The notes under the pieces were generated by a model that searched no databases, was not told where the DNA came from, and saw only the letters and a list, made by a program, of their open reading frames with translations. From positions 165,158 through 229,157 of the forward strand of contig NZ_BAABEO010000006.1 in the NCBI RefSeq assembly GCF_039540195.1: DNA of 64,000 nt, read 5' to 3'. Positions 32,822 through 41,020 of this stretch are shown here, piece by piece. Each line of letters starts with the position of its first letter. Within the stretch, counting starts at the first letter, position 1. Position numbers and translations under genes: made by a program. The DNA is from Zafaria ginkgonis. Its GTDB lineage: Bacteria > Actinomycetota > Actinomycetes > Actinomycetales > Micrococcaceae.

Positions 32822-34579
32822 ATGCAGGGGCAACGGGTTCGGCGCGGAACGTTTTCCGGCCGGATCACCGGCCTGGTGTTGACTGCCGTCATCGGCACCC
32901 TGGCGCTGTGCCTGGGCGCCGTCCTGTGGATCACCGCCGAGCGCGTCCACGACCAGGCCGCGCAGAACGCCCTGGGCATCGCCCGCACGGTGGCCGCCGA
33001 TCCCGAGGTGCGCACCCTGGTGGCCGAACAGTCGGACCTTGAAACCCTTGACGTCCAGGCCCTGCGCGCCGGCCCCCTCCAGGCCGGGCTGGAGGCGGTG
33101 CGCCAGCGCACCGGAGCCCTGTTCGTCATCGTCACCGAGGACCGTGGCCTGCGGCTGGCCCACCCGAACCCCGACCTCATCGGGCAGCGCGTCAGCACGG
33201 ACCCCATCGGGCTGGAGGGCGTGGAGGCCGTGGCCCGCGAACGCGGCACCCTGGGCGAATCCGTCCGCGCCAAGGTCCCCGTCTATGCCCCCGGGAGCGT
33301 TCGCGTCGTCGGTGAGGTCAGCGCCGGGGTGCCGGTGGCCGCCGTCGCCGGCGACGTGCGCCAGGCTGTCTCCTCGATCCTGGTGGCCGGCGCCGTGGCC
33401 CTGGTCCTCGGGGTGCTGGTGGCCCTCTACCTCAAGCGCAAGCTGCGCCGGCTCACCTTGGGACTGGAGCCGGAGGAGATGGCCGCCTCGGCTCGCGACC
33501 AGGCCGCCGTGCTGTACGGGGTCGAGGACGGCGTCATTGGCGTCGGTCCCGACGGGGTGATCACGGTGCGGAACAAGGCGGCCCGGCTCCTGCTGGGGCT
33601 GGCTGAGCGGCGGACGGAGGACGACGTCGTCGGGCGCCGCTTCGACGGCGCCGGCCTGCCCCCGGACCTGGTGGACGCGATCGCCCGCACGCTGGCCACC
33701 GGCGAGCCGTCGCCGCGGATGCGCCTGGCGCTGGGCGAATCCTCGGTGATCGCCGACGTCGTTCCGGTCCGGCGGGAGGGCGTGGACCTTGGCGGCGTGG
33801 TCCTGCTGCGGGACACCACGGCCGTCGAAACGCTGGGCAGCCGGCTCGACGCGGTGGAGACCATGGCCGCGGCGCTGCGCGCCCAGCGGCACGAGTTCGC
33901 GAACCGGCTGCACGCCGTTTCCGGGCTGCTCTCCAACGGCGAACTCGAACAGGCCAGGGACTACGTCCAGGAACTGCTCGACTCCGGGCCCGTGCGGGAG
34001 CCGGTGGCCAACATCGGGGCCGTGCGGGACACCTTCCTGCGGGCCTTCCTCGGCGCCAAGGGCGTTCAGGCCCGCGAACAGGGGGTGGACCTGCGGGTGG
34101 GGGAGCGGACGGCGCTGTGGGACGCGGTGGTCGATCCGCAGGATGCCACCGCGATCCTGGGCAACCTGGTGGACAACGCCATCCGGGCGGCGCTGGAGGC
34201 CGGGGACACCGGAAACGGGTGCTGGGTGGAGGTGGACCTGCTCGGCGACGGCGACACCCTCCATCTTGCGGTCGCCGACTCCGGGGCCGGGGTCCGGCCC
34301 GGGCTGGACGTGTTTGCCTCCGGCGTCACCACGCGCGCCGGGGGGCCGTCCTCCGAGCACGGCCACGGCCTGGGGCTCGCGCTGGTGAGGCGGCTGGCCC
34401 GGGAACGGGGCGGGGACGTGTGGCTGGCCGACCCCGGCGGGCCGGGGACCTCCGGCGAGGACGGGGGCGAAGGCCCGGAAACCACCGGCGCGGTGTTCTG
34501 CGCCAGGCTGCCTGGCATGCTGCGCGTGCCGGGGAACGGAAACGACGGAAACGACGGCGGAACGGGGGCGGTGCGGTGA
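32822..34579 (+). CDS. CitA/DcuS-family sensor histidine kinase
   Basis: The 585-residue protein has TM1 (about 15-38), an extracytoplasmic PAS/Cache-like sensor with FVIVTEDRGLRLAHPNPDLIGQ and DPIGLEGVEAVARERGTLGES (typical CitA/DcuS ligand pocket), and TM2 (about 182-202). A cytosolic PAS domain (VEDGVIGVGPDGVITVRNKAA) follows, then the H-box LRAQRHEFANRLHAVSGLL and a HATPase with N-box ILGNLVDNAIRAAL and GHGLGLALVRRL. It probably senses external citrate and controls citM. The stop overlaps the response-regulator start by 4 nt. Confidence 0.92.
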   Translation: MQGQRVRRGTFSGRITGLVLTAVIGTLALCLGAVLWITAERVHDQAAQNALGIARTVAADPEVRTLVAEQSDLETLDVQALRAGPLQAGLEAVRQRTGALFVIVTEDRGLRLAHPNPDLIGQRVSTDPIGLEGVEAVARERGTLGESVRAKVPVYAPGSVRVVGEVSAGVPVAAVAGDVRQAVSSILVAGAVALVLGVLVALYLKRKLRRLTLGLEPEEMAASARDQAAVLYGVEDGVIGVGPDGVITVRNKAARLLLGLAERRTEDDVVGRRFDGAGLPPDLVDAIARTLATGEPSPRMRLALGESSVIADVVPVRREGVDLGGVVLLRDTTAVETLGSRLDAVETMAAALRAQRHEFANRLHAVSGLLSNGELEQARDYVQELLDSGPVREPVANIGAVRDTFLRAFLGAKGVQAREQGVDLRVGERTALWDAVVDPQDATAILGNLVDNAIRAALEAGDTGNGCWVEVDLLGDGDTLHLAVADSGAGVRPGLDVFASGVTTRAGGPSSEHGHGLGLALVRRLARERGGDVWLADPGGPGTSGEDGGEGPETTGAVFCARLPGMLRVPGNGNDGNDGGTGAVR

Positions 34580-35241
34580 GCGAGGGCAACGATCTGAAGG
34601 TCCTGGTGGTCGACGACGACTTCCGCGTCGCCGGGCTGCACGCCGCCTACGTGGACGCGGTGCCGGGCTTCGTGGCGCTGCCGCCGGTGCACGATGTCCG
34701 CACGGTCCCGCGCGTGGTGGCCGAGACCCGGCCCGACCTGCTGCTGCTGGACGTTTACCTGCCCCACGGCTCGGGACTGGATCTGCTGCGCGAACTGGAC
34801 GTGGACGCCTTCGTGCTCTCGGCGGCGGTGGAGGGGCCCGCGGTACGCACGGCCCTGCGCCGCGGGGCGCTCGCCTACCTGGTCAAGCCCTTCGAGGAGC
34901 GCATGCTCGCGGAGCGGCTGCGCTCCTACGCCCGCTACCGGCGCCTGCTCGCCGCCGACGTGCTGGACCAGGCCGCCATCGACCGTGCCCGCCGGGTGCT
35001 GCTGGCCGGCGGCGAGGAGGCCGCCCCGTCCTCGGGGGCCGCGACGGAGCAGGCCGTCCTGGCGGCGGTCTCCGCGGCGGAGGACGAGCTCAGCGTCGTG
35101 GAGGTCGCCGAGGCGGTGGGCATCTCGCGGGCCACGGCCCAGCGGTACCTTTCCCAGCTGGCGCAGGCCGGGCTGATCAGGCTGGGACTGCGCTACGGGC
35201 TGCGGGGACGCCCGGAGCACCGGTACGGGGCCGTGCGTTAG
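34576..35241 (+). CDS. CitB/DcuR-family response regulator
   Basis: The 221-residue protein has a receiver with Asp13-Asp15 acidic pocket, phospho-acceptor Asp59 (LLLLDVYLP) and Lys104 (YLVKPF). A helical linker leads to a C-terminal helix-turn-helix (LSVVEVAEAVGISRATAQRYL), as in CitB/DpiA regulators. GTG 34576 overlaps the kinase stop (GTGA). The last 4 bp overlap the end of convergent gntK. Confidence 0.92.
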   Translation: MSEGNDLKVLVVDDDFRVAGLHAAYVDAVPGFVALPPVHDVRTVPRVVAETRPDLLLLDVYLPHGSGLDLLRELDVDAFVLSAAVEGPAVRTALRRGALAYLVKPFEERMLAERLRSYARYRRLLAADVLDQAAIDRARRVLLAGGEEAAPSSGAATEQAVLAAVSAAEDELSVVEVAEAVGISRATAQRYLSQLAQAGLIRLGLRYGLRGRPEHRYGAVR

Positions 35242-35798
35242 CGCGGGGTGGACTCCAGCCCGAGCCGCTTGAGCACCAGGGCGACTTCGGCTTCGGGCGT
35301 CTGTCCGGCGTCGACGACGATGCCGGCCTCGTCCTCGCCCAACGGTTCGAGCGTGTTGAACTGCGAGTCCAGCAGCGACGGCGGCATGTAGTGGCCCACG
35401 CGGTGATCGAGGCGCTCGGCGATGGTCGCCCGCGCGCCGACCAGGTGCACGAAGACCACGCCCGGGCGGGCGAGCCGGTCGCGGTACTCGTGCTTCAGCG
35501 CCGAACAGGTGATGATGCCGGGACGGCCCTGCGCCCGGTGGTCGTCGATCCACCCGGCCACCAGGTCCAGCCAGGGCCAGCGGTCGTCGTCGGTGAGCGG
35601 CTGGCCGCTCGCCATCTTGGCGACGTTCGCTGGGGGATGCAGCTCGTCGCCCTCCTGCCGGTCCCAGCCGAGCCGCTCGGCGAGCAGGCCGGCGAGGGTC
35701 GTCTTGCCGCTGCCGGAGACCCCCATGATCACGAGGACGGGCGGGGCGTCGGGGCCGCTGCCGGATTCCTCCTGGGCGCGGTGTCCGGTGGACTGCAT
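35238..35798 (-). CDS. gntK: Gluconokinase
   Basis: The ATG at 35798 with GGGAGGAATC upstream gives 186 residues, the usual size of GntK/IdnK. Walker A is GVSGSGKTT (26-34). Other family motifs are EGDELHPPANVAKMASGQPLTDDDRWPWL and CSALKHEYRDRLA, with the lid region HYMPPSLLDSQFNTLEPL. It phosphorylates gluconate to 6-phosphogluconate, feeding the pentose phosphate pathway. It is 73 bp downstream of gntP on the same strand. Confidence 0.95.
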   Translation of the reverse strand: MQSTGHRAQEESGSGPDAPPVLVIMGVSGSGKTTLAGLLAERLGWDRQEGDELHPPANVAKMASGQPLTDDDRWPWLDLVAGWIDDHRAQGRPGIITCSALKHEYRDRLARPGVVFVHLVGARATIAERLDHRVGHYMPPSLLDSQFNTLEPLGEDEAGIVVDAGQTPEAEVALVLKRLGLESTPR

Positions 35799-35871
35799 GA
35801 TTCCTCCCTGAACCGTGGAAGACGGAATGGATGGCGGATACGGGGGCGTGGTCGGCACGGGCGTCCGGCTA

Positions 35872-37317
35872 TCAGACGAAGGGACTGATCGCGAGCACGC
35901 CCGCGAGGCCGACGATCGAGATGAGGCACTCGAGCACGGTCCACGACTTGAGCGTCTGGCCGATGCTGAGGCCAAAGTACTCCTTGATGAGCCAGAAGCC
36001 GGCGTCGTTCACGTGGGAGAGGAAAACGGAGCCCGAGCCGATCGCGAGCACGAGCAGCGAGGTCGCTCCGGCCGAGAGGCTCAGGTCGGCGACGAGCGGC
36101 TGCAGGATGCCGGCCGCGGTGATCGTGGCGACGGTGGCCGAGCCGGTGGCGACGCGGATGAGCACCGCGACCAGCCAGGCGAGGGCGAGCACGACGGCGA
36201 GCGAGCCGCCGAAGCCGGAGATCGCGCTGGCGATGACCTGCCCGATGCCGGAGTCGACGAGGACCTGCTTGAAGCCGCCGCCGGCGCCGACGATGAGCAG
36301 GATGCCGGCGATGGGCGGCAGCGAGGAGCTGACCGAGGCGGCGAGCTGCTCGCGGTTCATGCGGCCGCCGCGACCGAGTACGAGCATGCCGACGAGCACG
36401 GCGAGCAGCAGCGCGATGGGCGGCTTGCCGAGGAAGTCGACGACGAGCTTCCAGGGGTCGGTCGACTGCGGTGCGACGACGTTCGCGAGCGAGGAGGCGA
36501 GCATAAGCGCCACCGGCAGCAGGATGCTGAACAGCGCGGCGCCGAAGGACGGGCGGGGCTTGGCCTCGACGTCCTCGCCGCGGTCCTCGGCTGTGACGTA
36601 CAGCGCGGGCACGGGCACCTGGACCCACCTGGCAGCGAGCTTCGAGAAGAGCGGGCCGGCGATGATGACGGCGGGGACGGCGATGATGATGCCGAAGAGC
36701 AGGGTCTGGCCGAGGTCGGCACCGACGAGGTCGATGGCGGCGAGGGGGCCGGGGTGCGGCGGCACCAGGCCGTGCATGGCCGAGAGGCCGGCGAGCGTCG
36801 GGATCGCGATGCGCATGAGCGGCAGTCCGGAACGGCGCGCGACCAGGATGATCACGGGAACCAGCAGCACCAGGCCGACCTCGAAGAACATGGGCAGACC
36901 GATGAGGGAGCCTACGCCGCCCATGACCCACGGCAGGGCCTGCACGCTGGAGCGGGCAATGAGGGTGTCGACGATGCGGTCGGCGCCGCCGGAGTCGGCG
37001 AGCAGCTTGCCGAAGATGGCGCCGAGGGCGATCAGCACGCCCACCCCGCCCATGGTGGAGCCGAAGCCGTTCGTGAAGCTCAGGATGGCCTGCACGGCGC
37101 TCATGCCGGCGACGAGGCCGGTGACGAGGGCGCCGATCATAAGCGAAACGAAGGGGTGAAGCTTCGCCCAGGTGATGAGCACGACGATGACGGCGATGCC
37201 CACGAGCGCGGCGGTGATGAGCTGCCATTCGGGGGCGGTGGTGGTGGGCGCCACCGGGTCGGCGGTCCGCACAAGCGATGCTGCGGTGAAGAGCAACGGG
37301 AACATGGGCCTGAACAT
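35872..37317 (-). CDS. gntP: Gluconate:H+ symporter, GntP family
   Basis: The 481-residue protein has about 12-14 hydrophobic helices. GntP hallmarks are FTNGFGSTMGGVGVLIALGAIFGKLL, GLPMFFEVGLVLLVPVI, HGLVPPHPGPLAA and the terminal FLSHVNDAGFWLIKEYFGLSIGQTLKSWTV. It imports gluconate for GntK. Leucine is coded mostly by CTC rather than the CTG favoured by neighbours. A -35/-10 pair with an operator in the spacer lies upstream. ATG 37305 is an alternative start. Confidence 0.95.
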   Translation of the reverse strand: MFRPMFPLLFTAASLVRTADPVAPTTTAPEWQLITAALVGIAVIVVLITWAKLHPFVSLMIGALVTGLVAGMSAVQAILSFTNGFGSTMGGVGVLIALGAIFGKLLADSGGADRIVDTLIARSSVQALPWVMGGVGSLIGLPMFFEVGLVLLVPVIILVARRSGLPLMRIAIPTLAGLSAMHGLVPPHPGPLAAIDLVGADLGQTLLFGIIIAVPAVIIAGPLFSKLAARWVQVPVPALYVTAEDRGEDVEAKPRPSFGAALFSILLPVALMLASSLANVVAPQSTDPWKLVVDFLGKPPIALLLAVLVGMLVLGRGGRMNREQLAASVSSSLPPIAGILLIVGAGGGFKQVLVDSGIGQVIASAISGFGGSLAVVLALAWLVAVLIRVATGSATVATITAAGILQPLVADLSLSAGATSLLVLAIGSGSVFLSHVNDAGFWLIKEYFGLSIGQTLKSWTVLECLISIVGLAGVLAISPFV

Positions 37318-37344
37318 CCTCGGTCGGGCGGTGTTAGTGAAGAG

Positions 37345-37386
37345 ACTGTAGCAATATGTCGTACTTATTACAATAAGTCGTACTTA
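37345..37386. promoter_or_regulatory. gntP promoter with two GntR-type operators
   Basis: On the minus strand the -35 is TTGTAA (37373-37368) and the -10 is TACAGT (37350-37345), with a 17-bp spacer. TATGTCGTACTTA (37355-37367) sits in the spacer, and a second, fully palindromic copy TAAGTCGTACTTA (37374-37386) lies 19 bp away. Both are read as binding sites for the adjacent regulator. Confidence 0.65.
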
Positions 37387-37440
37387 AAGCGACGTGAAAT
37401 GGAAAATGCCCTGCTTCTTCTCGCGACTGGATGCCTCGGC

Positions 37441-37446
37441 GATAAT
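37441..37446 (+). promoter_or_regulatory. GATAAT -10 element of the leaderless gntR gene
   Basis: GATAAT is followed by CAAGGA and the ATG at 37453. Confidence 0.5.
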
Positions 37447-37452
37447 CAAGGA

Positions 37453-38175
37453 ATGGATGCAACGCTTGGGGGTTCGTCGGCCCTGCACGAACGACTGCTC
37501 GAATCTCTCGGCGCCGACATTGTCGCCGGCAGCCTCGCCCCCGGCACCCGCCTCCTCACCGCCGAGATCGCCGACCGCTTCGGCGTCTCCCGCTCCGCCC
37601 TCCGCGAGGTCGTGCGCGTCCTTGAGTCGATGGGGCTCGTCGAGGTGCGCCGCCGCGCAGGGGTCGAGATCCTGCCGCAGGATCGCTGGAATCCCTACGC
37701 GACGCGCCTGATCCGCTGGCGGCTCGCCGGCCCCGACCGCATCGAGATGCTGCATTCGCTAAGTCAGCTGCGCAGCGCGATCGAGCCGCTGGCCGCGCGC
37801 CTGGCCGCGACGAGCGCGACGAGCGAGCAGCGCGCGACGCTGCTCGCCGCAGTCACCGGCATGACCGAGCAGTCGCGCAGCGCCGACCAGGCCCCCTACC
37901 TCGACCACGACGTCGCCTTCCACCGCGTGGTCCTGGAGGCCTCGGGCAACCCCTTCCTCGCGGCCCTCGGCGACGTCGTCGGCGAGGTGCTCCGCGGCCG
38001 CACGCAGTACCACCTCATGCCGCACGAGGCGGACCCGACCGCACTGCGGCTGCACCAGGAGGTGGCGTTCGCCATCGCCGAGGGCGCCCCCGAGGCGGCG
38101 GAGCGCGCAATGGCCGCGATCGTCATCGAAGCCGACCAGGCGGTGCAGGCCGTGCGAACGCAGGACGCGCCATGA
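37453..38175 (+). CDS. GntR-family (FCD) regulator of gluconate genes
   Basis: The 240-residue protein has an N-terminal winged helix (LTAEIADRFGVSRSALREVVRVLESMGLV), then an FCD domain with HDVAFHRVVLEASGNPF and late HQEVAFAIAEGAPEAAERAM residues that bind metal or ligand. It is divergent from gntP, with two palindromic sites between, so it probably represses gluconate uptake until gluconate or 6-phosphogluconate appears. Leu CTC preference matches gntP and differs from surrounding genes. The start is ATG 37453, 6 nt after GATAAT. Confidence 0.88.
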   Translation: MDATLGGSSALHERLLESLGADIVAGSLAPGTRLLTAEIADRFGVSRSALREVVRVLESMGLVEVRRRAGVEILPQDRWNPYATRLIRWRLAGPDRIEMLHSLSQLRSAIEPLAARLAATSATSEQRATLLAAVTGMTEQSRSADQAPYLDHDVAFHRVVLEASGNPFLAALGDVVGEVLRGRTQYHLMPHEADPTALRLHQEVAFAIAEGAPEAAERAMAAIVIEADQAVQAVRTQDAP

Positions 38176-38284
38176 CCATTGGAGAAAAGGGCGTGGGATT
38201 CCCGTTCCAGGGTCTGGACGGAGCGGCGGACGCTGCGGCGCAGGCCTTCTCACGGTGATGCTGGCCGGCCCCTCCACCGAATTG

Positions 38285-38355
38285 TGACGCGTTAGTGCGG
38301 GTGTTGGAGGGAAAAGTGGACCACTTTTCGCCCCGACACCCGCACTAACGCGTCA
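38285..38355. repeat. Dispersed palindrome family, full copy C (71 nt)
   Basis: Outer arms TGACGCGTTAGTGCGGGTGT (38285-38304) and its perfect complement end at 38355. An inner GAAAAGTGG/CCACTTTTC stem meets at a one-base centre. It is the same length as copy D. It lies between convergent gntR and the next minus-strand gene and supplies that gene's stop codon. Confidence 0.9.
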
Positions 38356-39351
38356 TTTTTGCTTGTCCGCGTGGTTCGATCCCGGCGCCGACAGCGCCTC
38401 GGCGACCTCCAGCAGCCGCGCCCGCAGCACGTCCGCCCGCTCGGCGAACCGCTTCTGGGCCCGCACGTATTCCGCCTTGCCCTCGGCGGTCTCGATGCGG
38501 ATCGGTGCGTGCCCCCAGTCGGAGAGGTCGTACGGGGAGGCCCGCATGTCCATGGTGCGGATCTCCCAGGCCAGCTCGAAGCAGTCCATCAGCAGCTCGC
38601 TGGGCACCGCGGGGGTGAGCTTGTAGGCCCACTTGTACAGGTCCATGTTCGCGTGCAGGCAGCCGGGCTGCTCCAGCTCCCGCTGCGTCTCGCGCGTGGG
38701 CTGCAGCTCGTTCAGCGGCGCGGCCTGCGGGGCGTAGAAGCGGAACGCGTCGAAGTGCGTGCAGCGGATCCGGTGCTCCTCCACCACCCGGTCCGTGCCC
38801 GCCGCGCCCAGGCGCAGCGGCAGGTACTCGTGGCGGATCCCGTTCTCCGCGCTGCGGTAGGCCATCGCCCACTCGTGCAGTCCGAAGCAGGAGAACTGCG
38901 CAGGCCGGGCGGCCGTTCCGGCCAGGATGATCCGGGCGAACCGGACAGCCTCGGCCCGCGCGGAGGCGAACTCCGCCGCATCCAGCACCGCGCCGGAACC
39001 GCCCTCCGCGCCTTCCCCGCCCGGGCGGGCTGAGCGCGGAGCGCGGGCGCCGCCGTCGTGCCCCGCCGGAGCGTAGAACTTCCAGGCGAGCCGCTCGGCC
39101 GCCGCCGGACCCTCCAGCACGACGCCGGCCCCCGGGTGCCAGCGCTGCAGCTGCCCGGGCTTGTGCGTGTAGTAAGTGAAGAGGAAGTCCTCGATGGGGT
39201 GCTTCTTCCCGGCCATGCGCCGCTCAACGAACGGCGCGGCGAAGCGTTCCACGCGGGCCCGGTGGGCCTCGGCGCGCGGAAGCCACTCGTCCTGGGCCAG
39301 ATGTTTGGGCGGCAGGACGGACAAGGCAGGGGAGGGGGCGGTCAGGCTCAC
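38353..39351 (-). CDS. Conserved actinobacterial protein, often labelled 3-methyladenine DNA glycosylase
   Basis: The GTG at 39351 gives 332 residues and lies 6 nt after GATAAT on the minus strand; longer in-frame starts pass through the lysC terminator. The sequence includes FTYYTHKPGQLQRWHPG, FGLHEWAMAYR, HANMDLYKWAYKLTP and ELAWEIRTMDMRASPYDLSDWG, which are recurrent in this family. No helix-hairpin-helix or other glycosylase motif is evident, so the database-style name should be treated as a label only. Conserved His, Trp and Tyr suggest a metal or small-molecule site. A low-complexity Gly/Ala/Arg insertion lies near residues 105-125. Confidence 0.7.
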   Translation of the reverse strand: MSLTAPSPALSVLPPKHLAQDEWLPRAEAHRARVERFAAPFVERRMAGKKHPIEDFLFTYYTHKPGQLQRWHPGAGVVLEGPAAAERLAWKFYAPAGHDGGARAPRSARPGGEGAEGGSGAVLDAAEFASARAEAVRFARIILAGTAARPAQFSCFGLHEWAMAYRSAENGIRHEYLPLRLGAAGTDRVVEEHRIRCTHFDAFRFYAPQAAPLNELQPTRETQRELEQPGCLHANMDLYKWAYKLTPAVPSELLMDCFELAWEIRTMDMRASPYDLSDWGHAPIRIETAEGKAEYVRAQKRFAERADVLRARLLEVAEALSAPGSNHADKQK

Positions 39352-39357
39352 CCCTCC

Positions 39358-39363
39358 ATTATC
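39358..39363 (-). promoter_or_regulatory. GATAAT -10 element of a leaderless gene
   Basis: On the minus strand GATAAT, GGAGGG and GTG (39351) are contiguous. Confidence 0.5.
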
Positions 39364-39371
39364 CCGTGCGC

Positions 39372-39436
39372 AAAAAACCCGGCCTTCCGGAAAAATCCTG
39401 CCCGTGGTCGGGCGGGTGCTTTCCGGAAGGCCGGGT
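39372..39436 (-). terminator. lysC rho-independent terminator
   Basis: On the minus strand ACCCGGCCTTCCGGAAA (39436-39420) pairs perfectly with TTTCCGGAAGGCCGGGT (39393-39377) and ends in TTTTTT. It lies 70 bp after the lysC stop. Confidence 0.8.
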
Positions 39437-39505
39437 CCCTTGGCTGGGGAGGTAAGCGTGGGGCAGTCGGGTCCCTGCCAGAGAGCGGCCAGGGGTCCCC
39501 ACGCG

Positions 39506-40792
39506 CTAGCGGCCGGTGCCGCCGTAGACGGTGGCCTCGGCCTCGCCGTCCAGGTCGAACGCGGCGTGGACCGCGCGCACTGCATCGTTGAGCTTGTCGG
39601 CGTGGGTGACCACGGAGATGCGGATCTCGGAGGTGGAGATCATGTCCACGTTCACGCCGGCCTTGTGCAGGGCCTCGAAGAAGGTGAAGGACACGCCCGG
39701 GTTGGAGCGCATGCCCGCGCCGATCAGCGAGAGCTTGCCGATCTCGTCGTCGTACTCGATGCCTTCGAAGCCGATCTCGGCCTGCGCGGCGCGCAGCGCC
39801 TCAAGGGCGTCCTTGCCCTCGACGATCGGCAGGGTGAAGGAAATGTCGGTCTTGCCGGACGCGGCGGTGGACACGTTCTGCACGATCATGTCGATGTTGG
39901 CGTGCGCACCGGCGATGACGCCGAAGATCTGCGCGGCCTTGCCGGGGATGTCGGGCACGCCGATGACCGTGACCTTGGCCTCGGAGCGGTCGTGGGCGAC
40001 ACCGGAGATGATGGGCTGTTCCAAGGGCTCCCCCTCTTGAATCTTGATCTGGTCGTCGGGGCTGGGCAGGACCCAGGTTCCCTCGTTCGTGCTGAACGAG
40101 GAACGCACGTGCAGAGGAACGCCGAAGCGGCGTGCGTACTCCACGCAGCGCAGGTGCAGGATCTTAGCGCCGGAGGCTGCTAGTTCCAGCATCTCCTCGC
40201 TGGAGATCTTGTCAATCTTCTGGGCCGAGGCCACCACGCGCGGATCCGCGGTGTAGACGCCGTCGACGTCGGTGTATATCTCGCAGGAGTCCGCGCCCAG
40301 CGCGGCGGCCAGCGCCACCGCGGTGGTGTCCGAACCGCCGCGGCCCATGGTGGTGACGTCGTTGGATTCCTTGTTCATGCCCTGGAACCCGGCGACGATC
40401 GCCACGTAGCCGCGGTCGATCGCGCGGCGCACGCGCTGCGGGGACACGTCGATGATGCGTGCCTTGCCGTGGATCGCGTCGGTGATCATGCCGGCCTGGC
40501 TGCCGGTGAAGGACACGGCCTTCTCGCCGAGGCCGTCGATGGCCATGGCCAGCAGCGCCATGGAGATGCGTTCGCCGGCGGAGAGGAGCATGTCCATCTC
40601 GCGGGCCGGGGCATCGTCGGTCAACTGGGCCGCCAGGTCCAACAGCTCGTCGGTGGTGTCGCCCATGGCGGAAACCACAACGACGACGTCGTTGCCCGCG
40701 GCCTTGGTGTCAATAATTCGGCGGGCGACGCGCTTGATGCCTTCGGCATCGGACACGGATGAACCGCCGAACTTCTGGACAATGAGGCTCAT
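39506..40792 (-). CDS. lysC: Aspartate kinase
   Basis: The ATG at 40792 gives 428 residues. It has the N-terminal KFGGSSV (Lys7), the GRGGSDTTAVALAAALGA segment, and two C-terminal ACT domains (about 265-340 and 345-428) for feedback control by lysine/threonine. It makes aspartyl phosphate, the first step to lysine, threonine, methionine and cell-wall precursors. In corynebacteria the gene also encodes a shorter beta subunit from an internal start, which is likely here but not directly visible. No asd gene follows, unlike the common lysC-asd arrangement. Confidence 0.96.
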   Translation of the reverse strand: MSLIVQKFGGSSVSDAEGIKRVARRIIDTKAAGNDVVVVVSAMGDTTDELLDLAAQLTDDAPAREMDMLLSAGERISMALLAMAIDGLGEKAVSFTGSQAGMITDAIHGKARIIDVSPQRVRRAIDRGYVAIVAGFQGMNKESNDVTTMGRGGSDTTAVALAAALGADSCEIYTDVDGVYTADPRVVASAQKIDKISSEEMLELAASGAKILHLRCVEYARRFGVPLHVRSSFSTNEGTWVLPSPDDQIKIQEGEPLEQPIISGVAHDRSEAKVTVIGVPDIPGKAAQIFGVIAGAHANIDMIVQNVSTAASGKTDISFTLPIVEGKDALEALRAAQAEIGFEGIEYDDEIGKLSLIGAGMRSNPGVSFTFFEALHKAGVNVDMISTSEIRISVVTHADKLNDAVRAVHAAFDLDGEAEATVYGGTGR

Positions 40793-41020
40793 GCCTACGC
40801 ACACTCCACGGGGCTGGTCGGAAAGGGTCGTCGGCGTGTCGGTCGGTGCCCGCACGCCGTCCCAGTGTAACGAGCATGTTTCGGCGCCCCCTGCATTCGT
40901 GACTCCAGGCGGTCACATTCGCACCCGCCCCCAAATTCATCCTCAGGATGGACTTAACCGGTCCGGGCCTTCTGTAGCGTGGGCCCAAACGGGCCACGGG
41001 CCCCGGGGGGAAGGAACCTG

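Noticed and set aside
35815..38175. A 786-codon plus-strand frame ending in the gluconate regulator
   Set aside because: The first two thirds are antisense to gntP. The HTH protein starts at 37453, directly after a -10 element.
38353..39351. Naming the product a proven 3-methyladenine DNA glycosylase
   Set aside because: No helix-hairpin-helix, AlkA, Tag or AAG motif can be seen; the label is kept only as a common annotation.
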